Assembly (NCBI GenBank): GCA_003833135.1
Contig: QZLH01000467.1
Coordinates: forward strand, 49,422-71,194
DNA: 21,773 bases
Reading direction: 5' to 3'
DNA from: Oehlia diaphana
Taxonomy: Eukaryota > Glomeromycota > Glomeromycetes > Glomerales > Glomeraceae
Shown: piece after piece, positions 8,892 through 19,635 of the stretch
Layout: each line of letters starts with the position of its first letter
How positions within the stretch are numbered: the stretch's first letter is position 1
The notes under the pieces: model-generated
The model's database searches: none
Seen by the model: the letters and a program-made list of their open reading frames with translations, nothing else
Told to the model about the DNA's origin: nothing
Program-made: the position numbers and the translations under genes

Positions 8892-10440
8892 AGTATTAAT
8901 GAGAATGTTTTTGGATATTATATATTTATGTCTTCAATTATTTTTTTTTCAAATTTCAAATAAATATAAGGTTTAAAGAATAAATTAAGTTTAAATAATA
9001 TATTTATTTACTCGATATTTTTTGACATTAATGATTTTCATATTTTGTAATCTTTTTATTTAATAAATACAGTATTATTGAATAATTAATTATTGCATCT
9101 ATTAAATTAAGAAAATTTATTTAAAAATATTTTTTGACCTAATGAAGCCTCGCTTGCCAATTTGACCATTTATTAACCTAGAGTCGAGCGAACGAAAGCT
9201 CGCTGAAAATTATTCAATTCCAACAAATTAAATTTTCTTTTCCTCACAATTTATTAACACAATATTTTGAAGGAAAATCTTCGTTTCAAAAAAAAAATTT
9301 TTATTCAAAAAATTTTAAGTTTTAAATATAAATTATGTAAATAAGAAAAATCCGGTAATTTATTGTAAGTCAGCTTATATAATGTATTAAAGAAATAAAT
9401 GTGAGATAATTATTAGATAATATATTTAATTATTTAGTATTAGTGAAAAAGGTATATTGACATTATGAGCTAGTTATTTTTAAATATATTGTATAAATTT
9501 TTATAAAATTTAATAACGTAAACTATGTCGGTTTATTTGGTAACACATTAGACTGGAGACCAAAAAATGGGGAATGTTAACGAGTTAAAGGTACAGTACG
9601 TGTATATACAGAACGTTAAATGTAAAATATAAGTTGTAACAACGAGTGAAAAGTAAAATGAATGAATGGCGAAACTATAAATAGAAAAGTAGTAATTTGT
9701 GTAATATAAAAAATTTGATAAAACCATTTCTTAATGAATTAGAATTTGTAAATTTATCATATGCTCATTTTCGGACTTTACGTTAGTTGATCATCGGAGT
9801 TACGGTAAAATGTGAGAAAAATTTTTGTACCCAATTGACGATCATATCCTGAAATGCATTAAATCACATCTAGAACTGCGTATTTTTATAGATTAGCTTT
9901 TTTTAAATAAATCTAACCATAATTCCCAATTTTGATGAATCAATTGAAAATATGGTTATTCTAAAAAAAAAATTTTTATCTCATTTTAACTTAGTAGAAA
10001 TTAAAAAAAAGATCATTCTAAAATAAGATCTGTCGCAGAATATATGGATGCAGTATTTAGGATGGGGCCATACCATGAGCAGATCAACATCATGATAAAA
10101 ATCTGGGTATCACGTACTTTGATGAACTAAAGCTGCAAAATTATCTCATTGATATTTAAATTTACTTAAATTTATGCTTATTTTAAAGATTAATTGTAAC
10201 AACTGATATTTATTAACAAAAAAAAATAAAATCATGTGGTTCTATAATTATAAAGCCTTTTAATGTAGCTCCCTCTGATAAATCTATTACTTGTGATTGC
10301 GTAGTAATATAGTTGCATCGATTTATAGAATTATGCAAATCAGCCAAATTGCATTACGGAAATTACGATTGCGTTTGCGTACGACTTATGTTAATTAAAC
10401 TTTAATCATTTAAGTAATTGGATTGAACAACAAACAGGTT
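8892..10440. other. akrB-akrC spacer, duplicated sequence without a gene
   Basis: The 3' flank to about 9120 matches that of akrA, with a possible AATAAA at 8959-8964. From about 9375 onward it matches the spacer upstream of akrB. The part 9760-10290 is AT-rich with no clear match that I could see. Near 10290-10390 fragments of the TTACGA/GATTGCGTA repeat family reappear. No open frame of supportable length is present. Confidence 0.5.
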
Positions 10441-10443
10441 TTA

Positions 10444-10865
10444 TTATTAATTATCCCCTGATCGGCATATTTATTTATCCGTTTCTAAGAGATTTTGTAG
10501 TAAAATTAACTATTGATTATACAATAATAGACGGATTTGAAAATTTGAGTAATTCAGAAAGATTTTTATTTTCCAAATGAGAAAACCTTTCTTTTATCTT
10601 ATTCGTAATCTCAATATTATTTTTCAAGTGTAATGGAAATAGTTCCGAAGCTTTTAAAAATTTAATTATTTTTTTAAAATCTTTTTAAATGAAATAAAAA
10701 ACTAAGCGAAAAGAAAATTTGATTCAACAATAAGATATGATATATTATAAAACACTTACTATTGTGTAAACACTTACTATTATCTAATCACTTACTATTG
10801 TGTAAACACTTACTATTATCTAATCACTTACTATTGTGTAAATGGCAGGGGATAAATCAATTATA
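10444..10865. mobile_element. Possible insertion specific to the B-C spacer, with short inverted ends
   Basis: TTATCCCCTG at 10451-10460 and its complement CAGGGGATAA at 10846-10855 bracket about 420 bp, with imperfect complementarity continuing outward. The B-C spacer from the shared sequence to the start codon is about 450 bp longer than the A-B equivalent, and this segment would account for most of that. No target-site duplication or transposase was seen, so this is a tentative call. Confidence 0.3.
10753..10842 (+). repeat. 18-bp tandem array with strict A-B-A-B-A alternation
   Basis: There are five exact 18-bp units. Type A CACTTACTATTGTGTAAA is at 10753, 10789 and 10825; type B CACTTACTATTATCTAAT is at 10771 and 10807. 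All copies of each type are identical. The array is therefore a 36-bp dimer repeated two and a half times, implying recent expansion of an already diverged dimer. Confidence 0.92.
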
Positions 10866-11110
10866 TCCTGGCTAATGAAATAGTAAAACTTTAAAAACTT
10901 TACTTAGAATCGGAATATAACCGATCGGCCGATCATTTATCCGATTATAGTAAAATTTACTTATTCCTAATTAGCCAAGATACAAGTGATACGAATAATC
11001 AAAACTAGTTAGCATATAGTAATGATGTCGGAATTATTCGGAGTCAAGGATTTATGATTATTTATAGTTGCTTAACAGATAATTTCCCCAATGAGTTAGT
11101 TTATCTTATG
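10866..11110. other. AT-rich spacer upstream of akrC
   Basis: It holds a perfect 12-bp palindrome GATCGGCCGATC at 10923-10934 and fragments of the shared spacer repeats (11030-11080, with GATTTATG and ATAGTTGCTTA). No reading frame is present. Confidence 0.5.
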
Positions 11111-11271
11111 ATAGAAAGTTCGAAATTTATTTTATCTAGAAAAGTAATTACAGTGAAAAAAAGTTCGAAATCTGGACCGTTTCAGAAATCAGTCATTAAT
11201 ACAATCAGAATCCAAAAGGTATAAATACTATGGGTCAACGAAGTTGAAATTTTCATTCATTTTTGAAAGAA
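11111..11271 (+). promoter_or_regulatory. Promoter region of akrC
   Basis: The motif GTTCGAAATTT occurs at 11118 and again as GTTCGAAATCTGGACCGTT at 11163-11181. A CAGTCATTAATA-like block and TATAAATA at 11220-11227, 52 nt before the ATG, follow. The order of elements equals that upstream of akrB, with one extra motif copy. Confidence 0.55.
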
Positions 11272-13366
11272 ATGGCTCAAGATTCTACTTCTCCTGTTAA
11301 AACCACTAAAGCTCTTGATGATTATGTCCTATTAGGTCGTAGTGGATTGAGAGTTTCTCCATTATGTCTTGGCACTATGGTAAGATTATTCATAAAATTA
11401 TTCGTAAATTTGATCAAATTATAATTAAGTATTTGTAATACTACGTTTTATTTAACGTATAAAGACTTTTGGAGAAACATGGGTAAGTTTTCTTGCAATA
11501 TTAATTCGAAATGAATTAATAAAAAAAAAGGAAAGAAAGATAATTTTGTATATTTACTATAAAAATAGGGAGGTTCTAATAAAGAAGAATCGAAAAAAAT
11601 TTTTGACCTTTATTATGAGAAGGGCGGAAATTTCTTTGGTAATTTTTATTATTTTTCTTTTTTTATTACGAAATCAATTAAAAAAATATAATAACAAGTA
11701 TATCTTTTAGATACCGCCTGTACTTATAATAATGGTGAAGTAAGTTATATATATAAAAAAATTTTTTTAGTTAATTCAATACTAATATTCATTTAATATA
11801 AATGATTAGAGTGAACGTTTCCTTGGAGATTATATTTCAGATAAACGATCCGATGTTGTGATTGCAACAAAATATTCGTGTATGAATTATGAGACGTCTA
11901 GTACGTGACATTATTCAATTTTTGAATAAATAACAATTTCGAAATTTTATTCTTAGGTAATATGACTGTTATGCAAAAGGATAAGAGATTCAATCCGAAT
12001 CTCGGTAAGTTAGTTAACTATTCATTATACAATTAATATTATATTAATTGATACTAAGCGAAACTTTACTGTTAAATTAACAGGAGGAAATCATCGCAAG
12101 AGTCTTGTAGAAAATTTGGATGGTAGCTTGAAACGATTGAACATGAGTTACGTTGATATTCTATATGTTCATGTTTATGAGTATCGAACTCCAATTGAAG
12201 AATATATGAGATCATTAGATGACGTCGTTCGAAGTGGAAAGGTAAAAATGTCTTAAACCATTCATTCAAATAAGTTTTTTTTTATAAATAAATATTTTAA
12301 AAAACAATAGGCTTTGTACGTTGCCGTAAGCGATATTCCAGCTTGGGCACTTTCTCGTTCAAACACTCTTGCTGAATTACGTGGATGGAGGTACGAAATT
12401 ACAATAATATCTTGTAAATAATAAAGATGAATTTTTAGGCTAACATATATTTAATAATCGTATTTAGCCCTTTCATTGGACTTCAATCGCGCTATAATTT
12501 GTTGGATCGTTCATTAGAATTTGACTTACAACCAGCTTGTGCTGAACACGAAGTATGTATATTAAATTAAATTCACGTTCATAATTCATTTGAACCGCAT
12601 GACATTTTATAAAAAATTTTTTTTAGGTTGGAATTATTCCATGGGCTATCTTAGCAGAAGGGTAATTAATCATTGATATATTGATACTATTTATCTTTTA
12701 TAAATATAAAAATAATTTGATAATTGTTTTATATAAATAGTTTTCTTACCGGAAAATATACGAGAGAATCAACCAAATCTCAATCAAGTACAAAACTTGG
12801 TGACGAATCGAAAATGATGGAAGAATATCGCAGTCTATCAGTTCAAAATCATTCAAGATATGAAAAAAATTGGGAAATTTTAGATGAAGTTATTGCTATT
12901 TCAAAAGAAATTAACAGATCTCCCGTTCAGGTAATTATTTATATTCAATCTTTAAATGTTATGTATAATTTTTAATAAATTATTATTTTTTTCTTTTTAT
13001 ATATGAATAGGTTGCCACGAATTGGATTCAACAAAAACCTGGTATTACTTCTCCTATTATTGGTGCTAAAACAGTTACTCAACTCGAAGAAAATCTTAAA
13101 TCACTTGAATTCAAGTAAGCGATTATTATCCAACAAACCTTTTTCTTTATTTCATTAAAAAAATTGTTTTTTAACTATTTACTATTTTCAGATTGACACC
13201 TGAACAAATGAAAAGACTCGATGATGTTTCTCAACCAACTGGACGTGAAATTCCATTTCCTTATACGTTTATTAACTCTTTTGATTCATTTCTCGGAAAA
13301 AATACTCAAGTTCCAAATAAATTTGCATCTATTGCGACTAAGTATAACTTTGGAAGATTGGATTGA
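11272..13366 (+). CDS. Aldo/keto reductase C (aryl-alcohol dehydrogenase-like), 13 exons
   Basis: Third tandem AKR copy, closest to B. Exons: 11272-11379, 11465-11482, 11569-11638, 11711-11739, 11810-11879, 11957-12004, 12084-12241, 12311-12390, 12468-12552, 12627-12661, 12741-12930, 13011-13114, 13192-13366. They join in frame to 389 residues ending FGRLD with a TGA stop; introns are 69-86 nt. The catalytic tetrad D66, Y71, K96 and H144 is intact (DTACTYNNGESE, ATKYS, LYVHVYEY). The residue equivalent to the NADPH 2'-phosphate-contacting Arg is Lys (GAK, K317), which could weaken or alter cofactor preference. Exon 10 has PWAILAEG where A has PWSIVADG and B has PWGIVAEG. The duplicated 3' flank of A and B is not seen after this stop, so the tandem duplication ends here. 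A possible AATAAA is at 13515-13520. Confidence 0.94.
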
Positions 13367-13650
13367 TATCATTACTTAAGTTTCGCAATTTAATATATGC
13401 AATTATCTCTATTTTTTCTCGAATTTGTCGTAAAATATACTGTTTCAAATTTTTTTTTGTGTTCATATTTATTCTCTTAACACTATCTTATATTTTATTA
13501 TATAAAGCTCCATAAATAAATTTGAAAAACAAATATTTGATATTTTATTTATTTATTTGACGTTACGTCTTTAATGGATTAAATAAAATATTTATTTTGC
13601 AAAGAAAAAATTTACATTTAAGTGTACTGTACGTAATAAATCTTGTAACC
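13367..13650. other. akrC 3' flank, no gene
   Basis: AT-rich sequence with a possible polyadenylation hexamer at 13515-13520. It does not resemble the shared downstream flank of akrA and akrB. Confidence 0.5.
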
Positions 13651-13848
13651 GATCAACGTTAAATTATTCCTTTCTTACACGAACAAAGGAGGAGGTCTAA
13701 CAATTTAATAAGCTTGATAGTGACTTTAATTCTCATCTTCCAAAAAAATACAGCGCCTGAAGAAATTGTAAAAGACAAAAATAAATGCGTTAACGAAGAG
13801 GGAGACAGGAAAGGGCGTGAAAAATTTCAAAAGATTAATTTAGAATAG
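13651..13848 (+). pseudogene. Possible 3' remnant of an unrecognised ORF
   Basis: An open frame of about 65 codons without a start codon ends at TAG 13846-13848. Its C-terminal part (APEEIVKDKNKCVNEEG, then DRKGREKFQKINLE) is charged and less AT-rich than the surroundings, as expected of former coding sequence. It is followed by a TAGATAGGTTTAG-type stretch (13870 on) loosely resembling 4834-4905 and, in reverse, 19190-19260. It might be the tail of a retroelement, but the family is not recognised. Confidence 0.3.
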
Positions 13849-14295
13849 TGCATAATATAAAGAAGTTTTTTAGATAGGTTTAGTTTTAGATAGATTTTTG
13901 ATAGGAATCGCTTTAAACGTGGCGTTTTATTATATATATGTGTATTTTCATACGTACGCGCGCCACTGACAGACTTTGTAAGTTTAAAAGGGTAAATTTA
14001 AATAATGTATTAAAAATGGTAAATTTTAATATGAGTAAAGATCTCTAATACTTTTATTTGTTATCATAGAAAGTAAAAAAGGTATTAAGATGAAATTTTA
14101 TTTTTATATAAAAAAATTTAATCCCTTTTTTTGATCTTACTAAGAAAAATCTCTTTATTTAGAAAACGCATTATTCATAAATGTGCGCAATATAAAATCT
14201 AAATAAATCATAATTCCAGAGTCCCATATATGTCGGAGGAAAAAAAAAAAAAATATTAGCTTAAATATTTTTAAAGTTGTTTAATTATTAAATAT
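13849..14295. other. AT-rich DNA without recognisable genes
   Basis: It contains the TAGATAGGTTTAG-type tail (13870-13930), a short GC-richer spot TACGTACGCGCGCC near 13951, and otherwise only AT-rich low-complexity sequence. Confidence 0.45.
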
Positions 14296-14350
14296 TTATT
14301 GGATGGGGGATAGAGATATCGGTCTTCGATCGATATTCCCCATCCAATAA
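14296..14350. repeat. 55-bp hairpin with 13-bp perfect arms
   Basis: TTATTGGATGGGG (14296-14308) and CCCCATCCAATAA (14338-14350) are exact inverted repeats. The inner GATATCG/CGATATT parts also partly pair. This is likely a tiny foldback element or hairpin; no adjoining gene explains it as a terminator. Confidence 0.75.
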
Positions 14351-14368
14351 CTGAGTTATAGTTCAATC

Positions 14369-14467
14369 ATTAGGAATACTGCGGTGACCAATAGTATTAC
14401 CAATAACGTTTTCAATATTGGATGTCTCATAAAAATATCGGTTATTAAAATCTCGCATATTCCTAAT
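14369..14467. repeat. Second foldback, 99 bp, next to the 55-bp hairpin
   Basis: ATTAGGAATA (14369-14378) pairs with TATTCCTAAT (14458-14467). Inside, ACCAATAAC near 14398 pairs with GGTTATT near 14440. The pairing is imperfect. Together with the preceding hairpin it makes a compact double-hairpin region. Confidence 0.55.
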
Positions 14468-15087
14468 TTAATATTGATTATTAAAAATAATCATTTTATT
14501 TTACTTAAAAAGTCGATGAATTCAAAAACGTAATTGAAATTGTCCAAGATTTAAGCATAAATTATTTAAAATTTTTATTGATCTTTTTTTTAAGAACGAT
14601 TTGCATGTTCAGCTGATTTATTTCTGTTTTAGATTAGTCCTTCTAAAAATAATTACCTATTAATTATAATTATGATACTATATATATATATAAATAATTA
14701 AATAAATAATATCCCATTTATTCGAATTCTTAAAAATCAGCATATTTAATAGTTATTTAAAACAATTTTAAAGTCTTAAACACCAAAATCCTTCTAGTAC
14801 TATCAGGATCAGGTATTTTAGGCAATGTGGTTTTCAAATTTCTATGATAATTATAGAATGACATTTTTTATTTAATTATGAAAGAATTTTCTTGAAAATT
14901 CGATGAAAAAACTTGTTAGATAATTTGACATGTTGCTTATTAAACTCTAACGTTAAAGTGGTAATGTAAACAATTAATTTTTATTTATTTCAATTCCTGA
15001 CGTTATAAGAGGTGTTATTTTAGGTGAAGATGACATAAAAACACTTCTATTAATAATAATATCATGTTAGTTTCAAAGGAATTCGCT
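14468..15087. other. AT-rich stretch, nothing recognisable
   Basis: No open frame, repeat or RNA gene that I can support. Stops are frequent in all frames. Confidence 0.5.
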
Positions 15088-15139
15088 TGACCATTCCTGA
15101 TTGGTCAGCCATAATCACGTGAAGACTATACACGTGATT
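15088..15139. promoter_or_regulatory. Paired palindromes including two inverted CACGTG sites
   Basis: TGACCA (15088-15093) and TGGTCA (15102-15107) form one inverted pair. AATCACGTG (15113-15121) and CACGTGATT (15131-15139) form a second, perfect one with a 9-nt loop. CACGTG is the E-box core bound by bHLH factors such as Pho4-type regulators. No downstream gene is convincing, so this could equally be the core of a foldback element. Confidence 0.4.
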
Positions 15140-15239
15140 GTTGGGCATTCATCAAAAAAAAGCTCGGGCATGTGATTTGAGCATGCGATTAATGTCATCT
15201 TATGGAACGCGGTTCATCATATTATTCAAAAACTTAATC

Positions 15240-15540
15240 CGCTCCGCAGTCAGAATTTTAGGAATCCCAGAGAAATTCCAACAAACAAAAAATTGATATC
15301 ACTATCCTAAAATGGGTAGATCCATTCCGGAAAGATCGATTTGTGATCTTAAAATAGTTAAAATTTCTTCGGTAAAAATCAGCATCATATGTTCGCAACA
15401 CAAAAGACCTTAAATGAGCCGGTACATTACACAATTCAAATTTTTTATACAGGGAGTAGTCTAAACGTCTCCACTTTTTTTTATTATAAAGATTTCATCG
15501 TCATGTTTGTCCGATTAATATTCGGAATAGGGTCAATTTT
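15240..15540 (-). pseudogene. Decayed minus-strand ORF fragment, unrecognised
   Basis: On the minus strand a frame reads DYSLYKKFELCNVPAHLRS and then FVLRTYDADFY (about 15463-15370). After a one-base frame change it continues as EEILTILRSQIDLSGMDLPI to a TAG near 15310. The composition is richer in G and C than the flanks. The plus-strand 64-codon frame at 15389-15583 overlaps it and looks like the shadow. No family is recognised. Confidence 0.35.
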
Positions 15541-15770
15541 CTGGACACTCGCATGCTATTATACAATATTTGTTACAATTTAATACAAGATGCGGAGATT
15601 GAGAATTTTTAACCACATAAAAAATGTACAATATCATCGATTTTCTGAAAAAAAAACGAACAGTGTTTGGACAATATTTTTTATAGGTAGGCGTACTCAT
15701 TAATTTTTCGAAAAATTTTTTATTTTCTTTGTATTGATTAAGGAATTATGTCAATCACTAACAGAAATAT

Positions 15771-15875
15771 TCTCGACGAAATGAGTTTATTCGAAGAAAC
15801 GCCATTCGACGAAACTTCTCTTTGGCGAAACTTCCCTTCTGTGAAATGACGTCAAAATGGATTTCGGCGAAATAG
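15771..15875. repeat. Cluster of degenerate TTCGNCGAAA motifs
   Basis: Variants of the short palindrome TTCGACGAAA / TTCGGCGAAA recur about every 14-22 bp: near 15771, 15789, 15803, 15820, 15838 and 15861. These are islands of CG dinucleotides in an otherwise CG-poor area. They may be a small satellite or the end of a degraded element. Confidence 0.5.
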
Positions 15876-16786
15876 ACTATAAAAAATAAATTGTGTAACC
15901 AAAAAAAAGTTATATTTCAATTAATTAGATAACATAACTGACTAATGTTAATCCGGTTGAATAGTATTTATTAAAAAAACACAAATATTAATACGTATTT
16001 AAAAATATTCAATATTTTCAACATTTTCATATTCAGAAAAATCATCATTCAGTTCACTTTATAAAGATGTAATTTAAACAAAGGTTTATTTTTTTTTAAA
16101 CAGTACTTTTTTTTTACGAAGTCAATCTAACTAAATATATTAAAAAAAACTATATCGAATAATTTCCAACCTCTAACTGTTATGTATTGTCTATAACAGT
16201 ATTATATCATCGTCTAGTAGTGATGAAGGTTTTGCGTTGTAAGTATTACTTTTTAGGAGGCTCAAATAAATTTACCGACATTATGTTTCAAAGATCCTTA
16301 TAATAACGATAAGTATTTTTTTTTGTTATATCATTATACTGTATCATTAATGATGATATTTCAATTATTAATAATTTAGTCAATATTAAAAATTAGCTAT
16401 CAATTTATCAAAATTTCTAAAATAGGCGACGCAAACGTAACGTTAACGTTTAATACTTGTCAAAAATTTGAATGGTTGATTTTTAAGAAAAATATAAAAT
16501 TATAATATAATAATATATACTAGTAACAGCTGTTGCTTCACATTGGGATAAATAAACTTAAACCATATACATTTCATCCTTACTATAGCGAATCCTATGG
16601 GTCGGAGATTAAAATTCACTGATTTACCTAATTTGTAACAAAAAAAAAAAAAAATTTGATGAGATTATTGAAAAAATTTGAAGTTCTTTTAAGTCATATT
16701 GTTTACATTTACACATTTTTATAAACACGGTTTTGAGAGATTCAGACGCGAAATATTCACCACCGATCATTGTAAAAAAAAAAAAT
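15876..16786. other. AT-rich stretch, nothing recognisable
   Basis: Homopolymer A and T runs and frequent stops in all frames. No gene or repeat that I can support. Confidence 0.5.
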
Positions 16787-17061
16787 GGACCACCCAATTC
16801 ATTTCATTTTCGTTCCGAGGCTACTGATCGGCTTTGCAAAATTATAATTCCGGCCAGAATTTTACTTTCCATTTTAGGAGATAATGGTACACAATGATTA
16901 AAAGAAAGTTTAACGCTATTACCAAAAAAGGATATGATCGACATTCCCGTGTGATTTAATTCTGGCCTAATGGCCTTGGCCAGAATTATTGCCGATCAAT
17001 TATGATCATGTTGCGTGTGACTGCGTATGACTGCGTCGTAGTAAAAATGAATTGAGTGTCC
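16787..17061. mobile_element. Nested inverted-repeat element (MITE-like), 275 bp
   Basis: The outer ends GGACCACCCAATTCATTT (16787 on) and the complement of GTAAAAATGAATTGAGTGTC (17041-17060) are imperfect inverted repeats. Inside them TGATCGGC (16825-16832) pairs with GCCGATCA (16991-16998), and ATAATTCCGGCCAGAATT near 16845 pairs with GGCCAGAATTAT near 16978. GTGTGACTGCGTATGACTGC near 17015-17035 is a short direct repeat. No coding sequence and no clear target duplication were found. Confidence 0.6.
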
Positions 17062-19080
17062 GTTATTTCCCCTTTTTAATAATATTATATATTGTTATCC
17101 GCTATATTTTTAATGATATAATTTGCGGTAGAATATATTTTTCCGGTAAATAGGGACTAGACTTTAATTTAGATCAAATTAATTTCGTTTATTCCATATT
17201 TTTAAGTAAGATACGTAGTGATATTCATGCTTTATGTTACATACTAGGAAAAGGGGAATGTTAAAGTCCGACACATCAGGAAATCATTCTAAAAAGGAAA
17301 TGACGCTTAGCAGAATTTATACACTCTAACTTAATCGGATTAGGTCAGTATAGAAACTTCTATAGAATTATATATATATAAATTATTTTTGTCTTCCATT
17401 AAGATCTAAAAATAAATTTTGTTTGTTTACTCTTTACTGCTTACCAATGTTGCAATGTAGCATTATCAATTCTATGAAGAAATTGTTCATAGAAATTTTT
17501 CTATACAGAAAATTCTTGGTATAACATGAATAAAATTATAAATAATTAGGAAAAAAAAACTTCTGTCTACAAACTTTAGTGTTTTCTTTTCAAAACAACG
17601 TATAATTCCTTTTCTTGTTAATAATAGCTTTCTTACCTTACGACATCTTCATAGTTAAATCTAAATTTGTGACATAGTGATTGATATCGTATTTTACAAC
17701 TTCGACTCCAATCACTCTAATTTAATAAAATTAAATCAAAATATATAACGTAGCGATAATGTTGATTTGCTACAGACGGTTTAATTTCTTTAAATTTATT
17801 TGTTAATCCATACATTCATTTTTTTCCGTTATACACTTATGCTTCATATTATTCAATCACGTTACCTAGGGATTATGAGACTTTTACCACGTTGTGCTTT
17901 TTTTCAATTTTTCCTTGTTTGGAATAGATGCCATTAAATATAATTTGGAATTAGAATTCGCTATTCAAGTAGTGACTTATTTAATCCATTGGTTTGTTTT
18001 TATTTTTCATTTATTGGTTTAATTTCAATTTATTTTCACTTTATTTTAATTATTTTTTTGGGTTAATGATTGCTTAAGAATATTCTTTTATCATGTATTA
18101 AATTACTTAAATTCTTTTTTCTTTTTCTTATTTTATAATTACTGGCTTGTAAATTATAAATCGTACCTTACCCAGTAATCTTTTGAATTTCCTCCACGAT
18201 CTTATTAATTATAATGTAAAAGTCATAGTTGACAAAGGACGTAATAATAAAGAATTTAACATTTAGATTGAATTATTTTACAAATTCTATATCTTTTAAA
18301 AATTCTAATATTTAACCTTTGATGTTTGAAGTTCTTATAAAGTCATCATTATGATATATTTTTAATTATTATCTGTCTAATACAGTATGAATAGATATAA
18401 TACCTTTCATTGAAAGTAAATACTCTTATTGATGTTACAATTGATGAGCTTAATTTACTTTAACTTGACGTATTTTTCTTCAGAGTGGAAAACAAATGCT
18501 ATCAAATAGCAAATTAAACCTTACCATTTACAAGATTTAATAATTTTAAGATTGATAAATTTCATAATCATTATAATCATTAAAGTTCACAATCTAAGAG
18601 AGATAATTGGTGGATATAATCCATTAGAATGATGTTGTACTAAATGGTATAAAATGCAAAAAGTTTTTAATCATCTCACAACCGTGAACCTTCAAAAATT
18701 TATAACTATTAATGCAATACACCTATAATTTTCTGGATTGTTGCAACAGTCGATATGTTAAATCTAAGCTAACCTTATTTAAACTGATTTAGACTGATTA
18801 TTGATTTATAGCTTCGATTAACATTAACGTTAATATGATAATTTAAATTGTATTAAATAATTTAAATTATACAGAATGAAATAAAAATGGGTTTTTAAAA
18901 CAAAGCCAATGTTAGTTTGACGCTTAATGATAAAACTTTTTACTTGATATTTTCATGCAAAATGTCATAAACTATTTTATTAACGTAAATACTAAAATAT
19001 TATATAAAGTACGAGTGTATATTCATTCTATTTTTTTTAAAAAACTGTAACGCATTTCTTTATTTAGGATAGAAATCCAA
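17062..19080. other. Two kilobases of AT-rich DNA without a supportable gene
   Basis: Stop codons are dense in all six frames. On the minus strand there are short exon-like open segments with plausible splice borders (for example IVEEIQKIT near 18215-18180, VIGVEVVKYDINHYVTNLD near 17725-17655, and an end near 17370). I could not chain them into one consistent frame, and runs of this length occur by chance at this base composition. Confidence 0.4.
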
Positions 19081-19341
19081 TTTCGAAATACCTAGAACCG
19101 TTAGTGCAAGACGAACCGACTCTATAACAGAGTTCAATCTATCCTAATACAAACAAAACAACGAAATCAAAAAAATACCTATCCAAACCTATACACTTTC
19201 TACCTACTAAACAAAAATCTCTATTTCTAAACTAAACTACACAAAGACTAACGTTTACAGGAAACAATGACCAATCTGGAGAAAGAAAACTACAATCCTA
19301 GTGATAAGCCCGACCTTTCCTACGTCAATCTAAAAAAATCA

Positions 19342-19580
19342 TCAAAGAAACCTTTAAAAATTTTTTTCTCGAACATTTTATTCATGCAAAGCATGAGACT
19401 TGAGAACAAGGTTCCTTTCACTTTCCCTCTTTACCCAAATTCCTAAAATCCAAAAAATATTTTGCCTGGCGGCCAGTCCCTCAAAGAAACCCCAATTTGT
19501 TCTCAAAAATTTGCTTCATGTAACCACATGATACTGAGAATACGGTTTCTTTCACTACTCTCTCTTCAAAATGTGTCAAA
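19342..19580. repeat. Degenerate tandem duplication, period 139 bp
   Basis: The copy starting TCAAAGAAAC at 19342 and the copy starting at 19481 share the order TTCATGCAAAGCATGAGACT-like, GAGAACAAGGTTCCTTTCAC-like and TCTCTCTTC-like blocks. Many substitutions separate them, so the duplication is old. Between them lies a GC-richer CTGGCGGCCAGT. The 19081-19341 stretch before it has no gene but carries, in reverse, GGATAGGT/TAGGTTT tail-like sequence. Confidence 0.5.
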
Positions 19581-19635
19581 ACCTATAAGTAAAAAAGTTA
19601 GTACGTCTCTCCAAGAAATCAGACTAGTCGGTTTA

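Noticed and set aside
10753..10842. CRISPR array
   Set aside because: Units are contiguous 18-bp tandem repeats with no unique spacers, and the genome is eukaryotic.
12072..12269. Antisense frame in akrC (and 7834-8022 in akrB)
   Set aside because: Both are shadows of exons 7-8 of the reductases.
13651..13848. A real small gene
   Set aside because: There is no start codon and no acceptor with supporting upstream exon, so it is kept only as a low-confidence remnant.
17370..18900. A multi-exon minus-strand gene built from short open segments
   Set aside because: Phases do not join consistently, stops interrupt the chains, and open runs of this size are expected by chance at this AT content.
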